Positions 8,157-16,452 of a DNA stretch of 64,000 bases are shown here, in pieces. The number at the start of each line of letters is the position of its first letter. Position 1 is the first letter of the stretch. The stretch covers positions 62,001 to 126,000 of the forward strand of contig NZ_JACDIJ010000006.1 of NCBI RefSeq assembly GCF_050937815.1, read 5' to 3'. The notes beneath the pieces are model-generated. The model was not told the origin of the DNA, did no database searches, and saw only the letters and a program-made list of their open reading frames with translations. The position numbers and the translations under genes are program-made. This DNA is from Treponema_C sp050937815. Its GTDB lineage: Bacteria; Spirochaetota; Spirochaetia; Treponematales; Treponemataceae.

Positions 8157-10127
8157 ATGGAAACCATCTCTTTTGAGGACTTGGGTCTTGATGAATTGAC
8201 CCTTGCCGCCGTGGAAGCCAAGGGCTTTGAATCCCCGACACCCATTCAGATTTTAGCGATTCCGCGTTTATTAAACGGGGACGCCAATGTAATTGCAAAG
8301 GCGCGTACCGGAACGGGAAAAACCGCAGCCTTCGGTCTTCCCCTTGTGCAGACAATCCGCGAAGATAAGGGGCGCGTTCAAGCCTTGGTATTAACCCCGA
8401 CGCGCGAACTTGCCCTGCAAGTGTGTAAAGAAATCGAGTCTTTTACCAAGGGCGGCTTTCCCCGTCTTACGCCCGTGTACGGCGGCCAATTTATGGGTGA
8501 GCAGCGGCGCGCATTACGAAACGGCTGCGAAATCGTCGTCGGAACGCCCGGGCGCATAAAAGACCACATCGAGCGCGGGTCTTTAAAACTTGAACACATC
8601 GATTACTTTGTTTTGGACGAAGCCGACGAAATGCTCGATATGGGCTTTATCGAAGACATTGAATTTATATTTTCAAAGGCAAACCCCGAAAGCCGCATTT
8701 TGCTGTTTTCGGCCACCATGCCGCCTCCTATTTTGAAAATAGCGGCCGCCTTTATGGGCGATTACGAAATCGTCGAAGAAGAAACGGGACCGGAAGAGCC
8801 GCTTTTAACCGAGCAAATCTACTGGTTTGTGCGTGAAAGCGAAAAAATCGAAGCCCTTGTGCGGATGATTGATATTTCGCCCGATTTTTACGGTTTGGTG
8901 TTTACGCAGACAAAGGCGGATGCCGATTCGGTTTCCAAACTTTTGGATGAGCGCGGCTATGAAGCTGCCGCATTGCACGGGGATATTCCCCAAGCTCAGC
9001 GGGAAAAGATTTTATCCCGCTTTCGGTCAAAGAAAACAAGAATCCTCGTTGCAACCGATGTTGCCGCGAGGGGAATTGATATCGAAGGGCTTACTCACGT
9101 TGTAAATTACGCGCTGCCTTTTGACGGCCCCACCTACGTTCACCGCATAGGACGTACGGGAAGGGCAGGCGCAAAAGGATTGGCCTTTACATTGGTGAAA
9201 CCTGAAGAACGGCGCAGACTGGAATTTTTAAAACAGTCCGTGCGAAAGGCGATAAAGGGCGAAATGCGTGAAGCATCCGTTCCTTCCGTCCGTGAAGTGC
9301 TGAACGCAAAACGCCTTCGCCTCTTTACCGAATTAAAAGAATCCGAGGCGGTACTGGCCGTTCCTCAAACCCCGGAGGCGTTTCCGCAAGAACGGGAGCA
9401 GGCCGTTACCTCTACTGAAGCCGAAATCGCCGGCGAAGACGCATTCGATGCCGCCGATAACGGAAGCGATACTGCCGTTGATAACGGAGGCGACAAAGCA
9501 GTGTCCGCCATCAATTTTAAACGATGCCCTGCGGACAGGCTTTTTGCCGCAATGGCGCAGGATTTATGCACAAACCGCAATGCCGAAGATGTGCTTGCCG
9601 CCGTTTTGGAAAGCGTGCTGGGTGCCGAATTGGATCCCGAACGCTACGGAACGGTTACGGCGTACAAACCTCCGGCACGGGGAAGTGCGGCACGCGGAAC
9701 TGCCGCACGCGGGGGTAAATTCTCCGGCGGAAAATCGGTATCCGCAGGTGCGTTCGGCGGACGCTCGGATCAAATACGGCTTTATGTCGGCTTAGGCCGA
9801 AAAGACGGCTTTAACGCGCGCGAAATAGCCGAATATTTCAGCGGTTTGTTGAATATTCCGCAGCGTCTGGTTGACCGTATAGACGTAAGTGCCGCCTTTT
9901 CCTTGGTGAGCCTGCCCGTACAGGCAGGCCGCGATGCCTTGGAACGCTCCCGCCGAGATAAGACTTTGCCTCATATGCATATCGACGTAAAAGAAGGCGG
10001 CTTTGCCGAAGATGACGGTTTTTCAAAAAAAGGCGGTGCTAAAGGTTCTTCGTTTAAACGCGGCAAAAACGCGCCCTTTTACGAAAAAAACGCCGCCTCA
10101 TTGTATAAAAAGACGCACCGTAAATAA
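8157..10127 (+). CDS. deaD: DEAD-box ATP-dependent RNA helicase with DbpA-type C-terminal domain
   Basis: A 656-aa protein with every core motif: Q motif (3-31), ARTGTGKT (49-56), PTRELALQ (81-88), TPGR (130-133), DEAD (154-157), SAT (185-187), ARGIDIEGL and HRIGRTGRAG. After a poorly conserved Ala/Asp-rich linker (about 395-450) and a basic Gly/Ser/Arg patch (about 505-535) comes a DbpA-like RNA-binding domain (IRLYVGLGRKDGFNAREIAEYF...), then a Lys/Gly-rich tail. This is the CsdA/DeaD layout used in ribosome assembly and RNA decay at low temperature. rny, encoding RNase Y, is in the same window but not linked. The gene has its own promoter and leader. Confidence 0.93.
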   Translation: METISFEDLGLDELTLAAVEAKGFESPTPIQILAIPRLLNGDANVIAKARTGTGKTAAFGLPLVQTIREDKGRVQALVLTPTRELALQVCKEIESFTKGGFPRLTPVYGGQFMGEQRRALRNGCEIVVGTPGRIKDHIERGSLKLEHIDYFVLDEADEMLDMGFIEDIEFIFSKANPESRILLFSATMPPPILKIAAAFMGDYEIVEEETGPEEPLLTEQIYWFVRESEKIEALVRMIDISPDFYGLVFTQTKADADSVSKLLDERGYEAAALHGDIPQAQREKILSRFRSKKTRILVATDVAARGIDIEGLTHVVNYALPFDGPTYVHRIGRTGRAGAKGLAFTLVKPEERRRLEFLKQSVRKAIKGEMREASVPSVREVLNAKRLRLFTELKESEAVLAVPQTPEAFPQEREQAVTSTEAEIAGEDAFDAADNGSDTAVDNGGDKAVSAINFKRCPADRLFAAMAQDLCTNRNAEDVLAAVLESVLGAELDPERYGTVTAYKPPARGSAARGTAARGGKFSGGKSVSAGAFGGRSDQIRLYVGLGRKDGFNAREIAEYFSGLLNIPQRLVDRIDVSAAFSLVSLPVQAGRDALERSRRDKTLPHMHIDVKEGGFAEDDGFSKKGGAKGSSFKRGKNAPFYEKNAASLYKKTHRK

Positions 10128-10173
10128 TTTGAGTTTAGCCGCTCATATCTTTTCTCAAGAGGCAAAACTCAAG

Positions 10174-10210
10174 TTAAAACGGGCGGCGCTATGTTAGACA
10201 CCCGTTTTAA
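10174..10210. terminator. Hairpin between deaD and the convergent gene
   Basis: A perfect 10-bp inverted repeat (TTAAAACGGG / CCCGTTTTAA) with a 17-base loop sits between the two convergent stop codons. The A/T ends of the stem mean it could act as a terminator in either direction. Confidence 0.5.
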
Positions 10211-10221
10211 ACCTTCGATTT

Positions 10222-11133
10222 TTAATATACAATCGGCGCAAAATTACTCAGCCAATGTTTGACGGGAACCGTCCAATCGTCTTCGCAGCAGCCTTCCAAA
10301 AGAAGGCGCTCGAACATAAAGTGGATGTGGGTACGTACGGCTTTTTTGTCGTCTTCGCTTATGTCCTGCGCATCGCAGAATAAACTGTTGATAATTTCCA
10401 CCCCCGCAGGTATCGTAAAACTTCCTTTTAGTAAAGAAAGCATCATATACAAGGCTGCGGGAATACAGTTTACACTGTGTTGTTTTATATATAAAACGCT
10501 TTCGATAATTTTACGCGCCCCTTCGCGCAATTCTTCGCCGTATACTCTGCATTCCTCTTCGCTGAAGCCAAGTTCCTTAAAAGCCTGTTCGTAATATGTA
10601 CGTGTAAGAACAACAACCGCTACGTGCAAACTCGGTATGCACAATAAATGCGGATCCAAACGGTGAATCATGCGGAATGCTCTGTCTTTTTTATATGCGG
10701 GGCGTATTGTTGTAGTCATGCGGAAGCGGTATATAAAAGCCGCCTCGGCATAGGCCGTTTCAATTAAACGGATATATTGCGTACAATAGGGCAGGGCCTT
10801 TTTTATGCCAACCCGTTTAAACAAGAGGGTCATGGGCCGTATCCAAAAGTCGGTAAAATCCAAATACGTATGCACCTTTGACGGATCAAAGGGAATTATC
10901 TTGTCCAAGGGGTGATCTATGCGGATAATCGGTATTTTCTTAAACCCGAATTTTACCGAAAACTGAAGTGCAAAAAAGTCCGAAAGTACCGTTTTTAAAA
11001 ATACATGTAAGGCTTGTGAGCTTTTTTTTCCGAAGGGAATAATACAATAGGGGAGTAAAATACCGAATGATGAAAGAGGCCGTATGGAAGTACTTTTTTC
11101 TTTGTTGTGCCGGGCACTGTCGGCCTTTACCAT
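10222..11133 (-). CDS. Uncharacterised 303-aa protein with a PAP2-like short motif
   Basis: No family is recognised with confidence. The protein has no clear signal peptide and no run long enough for a sure membrane helix. Two short stretches recall PAP2/AUR1-type phosphatases: IPSLHVAVVVL (like P-S-x-H-V-A) and VLYIKQHSVNCIPAALYM (like the later His motif), but the downstream acidic residue is replaced and the membrane helices are missing, so a degenerate or unrelated fold is as likely. It lacks a Shine-Dalgarno; the promoter's TACAAT ends six bases before the ATG. It is divergent from the hemerythrin gene, sharing a 96-bp promoter region. Confidence 0.5.
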   Translation of the reverse strand: MVKADSARHNKEKSTSIRPLSSFGILLPYCIIPFGKKSSQALHVFLKTVLSDFFALQFSVKFGFKKIPIIRIDHPLDKIIPFDPSKVHTYLDFTDFWIRPMTLLFKRVGIKKALPYCTQYIRLIETAYAEAAFIYRFRMTTTIRPAYKKDRAFRMIHRLDPHLLCIPSLHVAVVVLTRTYYEQAFKELGFSEEECRVYGEELREGARKIIESVLYIKQHSVNCIPAALYMMLSLLKGSFTIPAGVEIINSLFCDAQDISEDDKKAVRTHIHFMFERLLLEGCCEDDWTVPVKHWLSNFAPIVY

Positions 11134-11139
11134 AGCTTT

Positions 11140-11168
11140 ATTGTAGCCGAAAAACGGAGAATGAACAA
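11140..11168 (-). promoter_or_regulatory. Promoter giving a leaderless mRNA for the 303-aa protein
   Basis: Minus strand TTGTTC (11163-11168), 17-bp spacer, TACAAT (11140-11145), then six bases to the ATG. No ribosome binding site is present. Confidence 0.55.
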
Positions 11169-11194
11169 GAGAAAATAAACATTTTTATTATCTG

Positions 11195-11223
11195 TTGACA
11201 TACTTTTAAAAGCTCCGTATACT
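11195..11223 (+). promoter_or_regulatory. Promoter giving a leaderless mRNA for bacteriohemerythrin
   Basis: TTGACA (11195-11200), 17-bp spacer, TATACT (11218-11223), then TCGCCC and the ATG at 11230. The predicted start of transcription, seven bases after the -10 box, is the A of the ATG. No Shine-Dalgarno exists. Confidence 0.75.
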
Positions 11224-11229
11224 TCGCCC

Positions 11230-11646
11230 ATGAGTGAAAATAAAATATTTCAATGGACGGATGATTTAAGTATCGGTTTTGAGGAAATAGATTTACATCA
11301 TAAAAAACTTTTGCTTATTCTTAATAAATTTAAAGATATTTTGATGCTCGGTGAAGCCGAATACAAGATACAAATCGGTAAAATTATAAAAAATCTTTCC
11401 GATTATACGGAATATCATTTTGCCGAAGAAGAAAAGTTTATGAAAATCTATGATTATCCCGGTTATGAAGCACATCGGGAGATTCATACTTCTTTTATCA
11501 ATAAGCTTAAAACGCATTTGCCTATTTTACTTTCAGGAAACCTGCAAAAGGGAGCGGAGTTTTCAAATTTTTTAGGCGATTGGCTTCTTGACCATATTGC
11601 GGTGGCGGATCATCAGTGGGCCGACTATATACATTCAAAAAAATGA
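11230..11646 (+). CDS. Bacteriohemerythrin
   Basis: A 138-aa single-domain four-helix oxygen/iron protein. The di-iron ligands fall in the usual order: H in DLHHKKLL (helix A), H-F-A-E-E-E-K-F-M (helix B, His and Glu), H-R-E-I-H (helix C, two His) and H-x4-D (helix D, DHIAVADHQW). It is the length of stand-alone bacterial hemerythrins used for oxygen storage or sensing in micro-aerophiles and anaerobes. It is transcribed alone, divergent from the 303-aa protein, and appears to be translated from a leaderless message. Confidence 0.92.
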   Translation: MSENKIFQWTDDLSIGFEEIDLHHKKLLLILNKFKDILMLGEAEYKIQIGKIIKNLSDYTEYHFAEEEKFMKIYDYPGYEAHREIHTSFINKLKTHLPILLSGNLQKGAEFSNFLGDWLLDHIAVADHQWADYIHSKK

Positions 11647-11713
11647 CGGCACCCCCGTTTTCCCCGCTTCTTGCATTTATCCGGTAAATCGGCTAATCTA
11701 TAAACATCAAGCA

Positions 11714-11778
11714 TTGTCCGAAAACCGAATTTTAGGACAACAGCGCTTTTGCGGTAAATCCGCCTAAGCTTTATTTTT
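11714..11778 (+). terminator. Hairpins and T-run between hemerythrin and glyA
   Basis: TTGTCC (11714-11719) can pair with GGACAA (11735-11740), and GCGG (11751-11754) with CCGC (11760-11763); a T-rich run follows at 11770-11778. It could terminate the hemerythrin transcript or act as an attenuator before glyA. Conserved glycine- or THF-riboswitch cores were looked for and not seen. Confidence 0.4.
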
Positions 11779-11811
11779 TAACCCCGTACTTTTTATCGCA
11801 AGGAGATTTAC

Positions 11812-13314
11812 ATGGCATCGCCCTTACAGGAATATCTTACAAAGACGCCCGCAGACAAGCAAAATGCGGCTATGACAGCCTATGTCGCCCAATTACAGCT
11901 TACGGCCGAAGTAAACCCGGCTATAGCCGCCTCTGTCGTTAAAGAATTGGAAGCCCAGCGCTCCCATCTAAAACTTATCGCAAGCGAAAACTATTGTTCG
12001 CTGAATACTCAGGCGGCAATGGGCAACCTCCTCACCGATAAATACGCGGAAGGTTATCCTGAACACCGCTATTACGGCGGCTGCGACAATGTGGATGCGG
12101 TCGAAAGCACTGCCGCCGAAGAAGCCCGCCGCCTTTTCGGTGCCGACCACGCCTATGTACAGCCTCATTCGGGAGCCGATGCAAACCTTGTCGCCTATTG
12201 GGCGATTTTAAATCATAAAATCGAAATGCCTTCCCTTGCCGAACTCGGCGAAACCAACGTATCGAATATAAGCGATGAGCAGTGGGCCGCTTTGCGCGAA
12301 AAACTCGGCAATCAGCGTTTATTGGGGCTCGACTATTATTCGGGCGGACACTTAACGCACGGCTACCGCCAAAATATTTCGGCGCGCATGTTCAAAACCT
12401 ATTCGTACACGGTAAACAAAGAAACCGGCCTTTTGGATTACGACGAAATCGAAAAACAGGCGATGGAAATAAAACCGCTTATCCTGCTTGCAGGCTATTC
12501 CGCCTATCCGCGCGCGATAAACTTCCGCCGTTTTAGAGAAATCGCCGACAAATGCGGCGCCGTCTTTATGGTCGATATGGCTCACTTTGCGGGCCTTGTT
12601 GCGGGAAAGGTATTTACGGGCGATAACGACCCCGTTTCTTGGGCCGACATCGTAACGACGACTACTCACAAAACCCTGCGCGGCCCGCGCGGCGCCCTGA
12701 TTTTATGCAAGGCCGAGTTTGCCGAGGCTGTAAACAAGGGCTGTCCCCTCGTTTTGGGAGGCCCGCTTCCCCACATTATGGCGGCAAAGGCAATCGCATT
12801 TAAGGAAGCTGCAAGCGATTCATATAAAACCTATGCCCGTAATGTGCGCGATAATGCCCGCGCCTTAGCCGATGCCTGTATAAAACTCGGCATGAAGGTA
12901 CAAACCGGCGGCACGGATAATCACCTTTTACTTATAGACGTTGCTCCCTACGGTCTTACCGGACGGCAGGCGGAAAACGCATTATTTGAATGCGGCGTTA
13001 CGCTTAACCGCAATACCCTGCCTTTTGACCCGCAGGGCCCCTGGTGGACAAGCGGTATCAGGGTGGGTACTCCCGCCGTTACAACGTTGGGTATGGGAAC
13101 TGCCGAAATGAGCGAAATAGCCGCAATTCTCGATGCCGCCTTAAAGGCTTCAAAACCCGGCTTAACCAAAGACGGCAAGCCGACAAAGGGCAAGGTTGTA
13201 CTCGACAGCACGGCAAAGACCGAAGTGCAAAACCGCGTAGCCGAACTTTTGGGACGCTTTGTCCTCTACCCCGAACTGGATTTGGATTTTTTGAAAAAAC
13301 ATTTTTACATATAG
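11812..13314 (+). CDS. glyA: Serine hydroxymethyltransferase, long form
   Basis: A 500-aa PLP enzyme interconverting serine and glycine with tetrahydrofolate as one-carbon carrier. LIASENYCS, TDKYAEGYPEHRYYGGC, SGADANLVAYWA, and the PLP-lysine segment TTTTHKTLRGPRG (Lys near residue 286) are intact. It is about 80 residues longer than the E. coli enzyme because of an N-terminal extension and an insertion after ANLVAYWAILNH; similar long forms are known in Treponema and Chlamydia. AAGGAG lies before the ATG. The NifX-like gene follows after 12 bp. fhs elsewhere in the window belongs to the same one-carbon pool. Confidence 0.95.
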   Translation: MASPLQEYLTKTPADKQNAAMTAYVAQLQLTAEVNPAIAASVVKELEAQRSHLKLIASENYCSLNTQAAMGNLLTDKYAEGYPEHRYYGGCDNVDAVESTAAEEARRLFGADHAYVQPHSGADANLVAYWAILNHKIEMPSLAELGETNVSNISDEQWAALREKLGNQRLLGLDYYSGGHLTHGYRQNISARMFKTYSYTVNKETGLLDYDEIEKQAMEIKPLILLAGYSAYPRAINFRRFREIADKCGAVFMVDMAHFAGLVAGKVFTGDNDPVSWADIVTTTTHKTLRGPRGALILCKAEFAEAVNKGCPLVLGGPLPHIMAAKAIAFKEAASDSYKTYARNVRDNARALADACIKLGMKVQTGGTDNHLLLIDVAPYGLTGRQAENALFECGVTLNRNTLPFDPQGPWWTSGIRVGTPAVTTLGMGTAEMSEIAAILDAALKASKPGLTKDGKPTKGKVVLDSTAKTEVQNRVAELLGRFVLYPELDLDFLKKHFYI

Positions 13315-13326
13315 GAGTGAGTAAAC

Positions 13327-13743
13327 ATGAAACTTGCGATTACGCTGCAAAACGGGGAAGTGTTTCAGCACTTCGGTCATTCAAAAGCCTTTAAAATATA
13401 CTCGATTGAAAACAACCGGGTTGTATCTTCCGAAGAGGTTCCGACAAACGGCAGCGGACACGGTGCCTTAGCCGGATTCTTAAAGGAAAAAGGCGTTGAA
13501 GCCCTTATTTGCGGCGGTATCGGAAGCGGTGCAAAAACCGCGCTGGCAGAAGCCGGCATTAAAGTATACGGCGGAGTAAGCGGCAATGCCGACAAACGCG
13601 CGGCCGAATTCGTATCGGGTACTTTGCAATACAATCCCGATGTAAGCTGTTCGCACCACGAGTCGGAACACAACGGTTCCGGTTCAAGCGGACACAATTG
13701 CTCGCACGAACATACCTGTTCAAGCGGCTCTTGTTTGCTTTAA
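13327..13743 (+). CDS. NifX/NifB-C family protein with His/Cys-rich tail
   Basis: A 138-aa protein. Residues 1-105 form the dinitrogenase iron-molybdenum cofactor biosynthesis fold (MKLAITLQNGEVFQHFGHSKAF, GVEALICGGIGSGAKTALAEAGI). In non-diazotrophs such proteins are thought to bind or carry metal clusters. The last 30 residues are low-complexity Ser/Gly/His/Cys (CSHHESEH, HNCSHEHTCSSGSC), a likely metal-binding tail. An AGGAG site precedes the ATG, and glyA lies 12 bp upstream, so the two are co-transcribed. The 3' end overlaps the convergent Crp/Fnr gene by 4 bp. No other nif gene is present. Confidence 0.8.
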   Translation: MKLAITLQNGEVFQHFGHSKAFKIYSIENNRVVSSEEVPTNGSGHGALAGFLKEKGVEALICGGIGSGAKTALAEAGIKVYGGVSGNADKRAAEFVSGTLQYNPDVSCSHHESEHNGSGSSGHNCSHEHTCSSGSCLL

Positions 13744-14414
13744 AAATCCCGCATTTTTTCAGCGTTCAAACAAAACCGATTTTTTTCGGTTGTAAGCAAG
13801 CCCTCTTTTTGCATTTTACTCAATTCGTTCGACAAAGCGCTTCTGTCCACGCTTAAATAATCGGCAAGTTCCTGCCGGTTAAAGGGTACGCAAAAGGTTC
13901 CGCTTCCGCATTGTGCCGCCCGGTGCGATAAATACGACATAAGACGCCCGCGTATCGATTTTGACGATGTATGAAAAATCCTCCGCGACAAATGAAGATT
14001 TTTTTGAGCAAAGATAAAAAGCAAATTGCGGATAAGCTTGTTGTGGTAAGAACAGGCACGGGAGCAGACGGTCATCACGCGTTTTGCATTTAAAAACAAG
14101 ACTTCGCTTTGCTCCGTCGCCGTTACATCCACCATCAAAGCTTCACCTTCGGCAAAGGCATAGGTTTCCGCGCAGGTGTGCCCCGCACCGATTTTATCCA
14201 AAACGCTTGTATTTCCCCAAAAATCGGTATTTTCGATGATAACGCTTCCCGACAATACCAGGGCAAAGGATTGAACGATTTTTCCCGCACGGAATACTTT
14301 TTCGCCCTTTGCAAACCGTCTTTGTTCAAAGCCCAAACATTCAAGCGCCTTTTTTATTTCATCGGATTCGATACCGGAAAAAAGCCCTGTGTTTGCCAAT
14401 AATAAAAAATTCAT
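13740..14414 (-). CDS. Crp/Fnr-family transcriptional regulator (HcpR-like by context)
   Basis: A 224-aa regulator: cyclic-nucleotide-binding-like beta-roll (about 10-120) and a C-terminal winged helix (GRLMSYLSHRAAQ..., FNRQELADYLSVDRSALSNELSKMQKEG), where the recognition helix is SVDRSALSNEL. It lacks the N-terminal Cys cluster of Fnr. Start is taken at MNFLLLANTG rather than 28 codons upstream, because the longer form would read through the operator and has no ribosome site. It is divergent from hcp; Crp/Fnr regulators called HcpR control hcp in many anaerobes, so a nitrosative-stress sensor is the best guess. Confidence 0.85.
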   Translation of the reverse strand: MNFLLLANTGLFSGIESDEIKKALECLGFEQRRFAKGEKVFRAGKIVQSFALVLSGSVIIENTDFWGNTSVLDKIGAGHTCAETYAFAEGEALMVDVTATEQSEVLFLNAKRVMTVCSRACSYHNKLIRNLLFIFAQKNLHLSRRIFHTSSKSIRGRLMSYLSHRAAQCGSGTFCVPFNRQELADYLSVDRSALSNELSKMQKEGLLTTEKNRFCLNAEKMRDF

Positions 14415-14429
14415 ATAATTTTTCCGTTT

Positions 14430-14445
14430 TGTTGTTATAACAACA
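14430..14445. promoter_or_regulatory. Perfect 16-bp palindrome, likely operator of the Crp/Fnr regulator
   Basis: TGTTGTTATAACAACA is perfectly symmetric and lies between the divergent regulator and hcp genes. Its centre (14437.5) is 41.5 bp before the predicted hcp start at about 14479, the standard class II activator position for this family. It also lies only 16 bases before the regulator's ATG, so it could repress that gene. Confidence 0.75.
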
Positions 14446-14466
14446 TCTTTCCCGTTACAACCATAG

Positions 14467-14472
14467 TATATT
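14467..14472 (+). promoter_or_regulatory. -10 box of the hcp operon
   Basis: TATATT at 14467-14472 with no good -35 box (the 17-bp position reads CATCTT). A promoter without a -35 but with an activator palindrome centred at -41.5 is the usual form of an activator-dependent Crp/Fnr target. Confidence 0.55.
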
Positions 14473-14518
14473 AGCCTTGAAACATCAAGGGGACACACCC
14501 GAATATAAGGAGACGATT

Positions 14519-16396
14519 ATGGAAAACAAGATGTTCTGCTGGCAATGCCAGGAAACCGCAGGCGGCAAGGGCTGCACCCAATCGGGTGTATGCGGGAAAA
14601 AACCCGAAACCGCCGTCTTACAGGATTTGTTGATTTATGTAACAAAAGGACTTTCGGCCGTAACGAGCAAACTGCGCTCCGAGGGTACAAGCGTAGAGCG
14701 CGAAATCAACCGATTGGTTACGCAAAATCTTTTTACGACAATTACAAATGCAAACTTCGACGACAGTGCGATTATAAATCGTATTTGTCTTAGCCTCGAC
14801 ACAAAGAAAGCTTTGTTATCCCAAGTAAAAGACAAATCTTCTTTACCCGAAGCCGCACTGTGGAACGGTGAAAAAAATACGTTCGCACAAAAAGCGGCAC
14901 AAGTCGGCGTTCTTTCTCAGGAAAATGAAGATGTACGCAGTTTGCGGGAATTGATTACCTACGGTTTAAAAGGATTGGCGGCCTATTCAAAACATGCAAA
15001 CGTGTTATTGCATTACGACGATGAAACCGACGCCTTTATTCAAACCGCTCTTGCAAAAACATTGGATGAAACTTTAAGTGTAAACGACTTAATTGCCTTA
15101 ACGCTGGAAACGGGAAAATTCGGTGTTGCGGGCATGGCCCTCTTGGATAAGGCAAATACCGAAACCTACGGCAACCCCGAAATCACCAAGGTAAATATCG
15201 GCGTCGGTACAAGGCCCGGCATCCTTATTTCCGGTCACGATTTACGCGATATGGAAATGCTTCTTAAACAAACCGAAGGAAGCGGCGTTGACGTCTATAC
15301 TCACTCGGAAATGCTGCCTGCACACTATTATCCCGCGTTTAAAAAGTATACGCATTTTGTCGGAAACTACGGTAATGCATGGTGGAAGCAAAAAGAAGAG
15401 TTTCAAAGCTTTAACGGCCCCATCCTGATGACCACAAACTGTATTGTTCCTCCGAGTGAAAGCTATAAAAACCGCTTATACACGACCGGAACGGCGGGCT
15501 TCCCCGGCTGTCCTCATATTGAAGGCGATGTCGGTGAAGAAAAAGATTTTTCACAGATTATAGAACATGCAAAACACTGTAATCCTCCTGAAGAAATTGA
15601 AACAGGAGAAATTGTCGGAGGTTTTGCTCATAATCAAGTGTTCGCATTGGCGGATAAAGTTGTAGATGCGGTTAAATCCGGCGCTATTAAAAAATTCATC
15701 GTTATGGGCGGCTGCGACGGGCGCGCAAAATCGCGCAATTACTATACCGAATTTGCCGAAAAGCTGCCCCGCGACACGGTTATTTTAACGGCGGGCTGTG
15801 CAAAGTACAAATACAACAAATTAAAGCTCGGCAATATCGAAGGCATTCCCCGCGTTTTGGATGCCGGTCAATGCAACGATTCATACTCTTTAGCTTTAAT
15901 TGCTTTAAAATTAAAAGAAGTGTTCGGCTTGGATGATATCAACAAACTTCCCATCATATACAACATTGCATGGTATGAACAAAAAGCCGTTATCGTATTG
16001 CTGGCCCTGCTTTATTTGGGCGTAAAAAACATTCATCTAGGCCCGACCCTGCCGGCATTTCTCAGTCCGAATGTCGCAAAGGTTTTGGTCGAACAATTCG
16101 GAATAAGCGGAATCGGCAGCGTCGAAGACGACCTCAAGCTCTTTTTTCCCCAAGAGGAAGATGAGTCAAAAACTACAGAAAAACAAAGCGCAAAAAACGT
16201 CGGCGTAAACTCCGATATGCTTATAGGCGATATATTGCGCGCTTTCCCCGATGCCGCATCCGTTTTAACTTCTTTCGGTATGCATTGTTTGGGCTGCCCC
16301 TCGGCACAGGCGGAATCTTTAGCCGACGCCTGCATCGTACACGGCCTCGATGCGGACGCAGTGGTAAAGGCACTGAATCGGAAAACGGCGGTATAA
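14519..16396 (+). CDS. hcp: Hybrid cluster protein (prismane) with C-terminal DUF1858 fusion
   Basis: A 625-aa protein. The N-terminus MFCWQCQETAGGKGC...GVCGK carries the C-x2-C-x8-C-x5-C cluster site. The hybrid Fe-S-O site region is present (PGILISGHDLRDME, THSEMLPAHYYPA, GNAWWKQ, TTNCIVPP, GFPGCPHIEG, GGCDGRAKSRNYY, TAGCAKYKYNKL, DAGQCNDSYS). Hcp reduces nitric oxide and is tied to nitrosative stress. About residues 560-620 add a DUF1858 domain (MLIGDILRAFPDAASVLTSFGMHCLGC), usually a separate Hcp-associated protein. Start ATG at 14519 follows AAGGAG; an ATG 14 codons earlier lacks such a site. First gene of a four-gene operon. Confidence 0.93.
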   Translation: MENKMFCWQCQETAGGKGCTQSGVCGKKPETAVLQDLLIYVTKGLSAVTSKLRSEGTSVEREINRLVTQNLFTTITNANFDDSAIINRICLSLDTKKALLSQVKDKSSLPEAALWNGEKNTFAQKAAQVGVLSQENEDVRSLRELITYGLKGLAAYSKHANVLLHYDDETDAFIQTALAKTLDETLSVNDLIALTLETGKFGVAGMALLDKANTETYGNPEITKVNIGVGTRPGILISGHDLRDMEMLLKQTEGSGVDVYTHSEMLPAHYYPAFKKYTHFVGNYGNAWWKQKEEFQSFNGPILMTTNCIVPPSESYKNRLYTTGTAGFPGCPHIEGDVGEEKDFSQIIEHAKHCNPPEEIETGEIVGGFAHNQVFALADKVVDAVKSGAIKKFIVMGGCDGRAKSRNYYTEFAEKLPRDTVILTAGCAKYKYNKLKLGNIEGIPRVLDAGQCNDSYSLALIALKLKEVFGLDDINKLPIIYNIAWYEQKAVIVLLALLYLGVKNIHLGPTLPAFLSPNVAKVLVEQFGISGIGSVEDDLKLFFPQEEDESKTTEKQSAKNVGVNSDMLIGDILRAFPDAASVLTSFGMHCLGCPSAQAESLADACIVHGLDADAVVKALNRKTAV

Positions 16397-16452
16397 ACGT
16401 ATCGGGCTGCCTCAAAGACGGCTTTAAGGCAGCCCCTATAATGGAGTATGTT

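Noticed and set aside
11647..11811. A glycine or THF riboswitch before glyA
   Set aside because: Hairpins exist but none of the conserved cores could be found; a terminator is the simpler reading.
14415..14498. A 28-codon N-terminal extension of the Crp/Fnr regulator
   Set aside because: It would run through the palindrome and the hcp promoter, has no ribosome site, and the family fold begins at the later Met.
16285..16452. An upstream start for the 207-aa protein inside hcp
   Set aside because: The extra residues are an out-of-frame shadow of the DUF1858 region; GGAG supports 16453.
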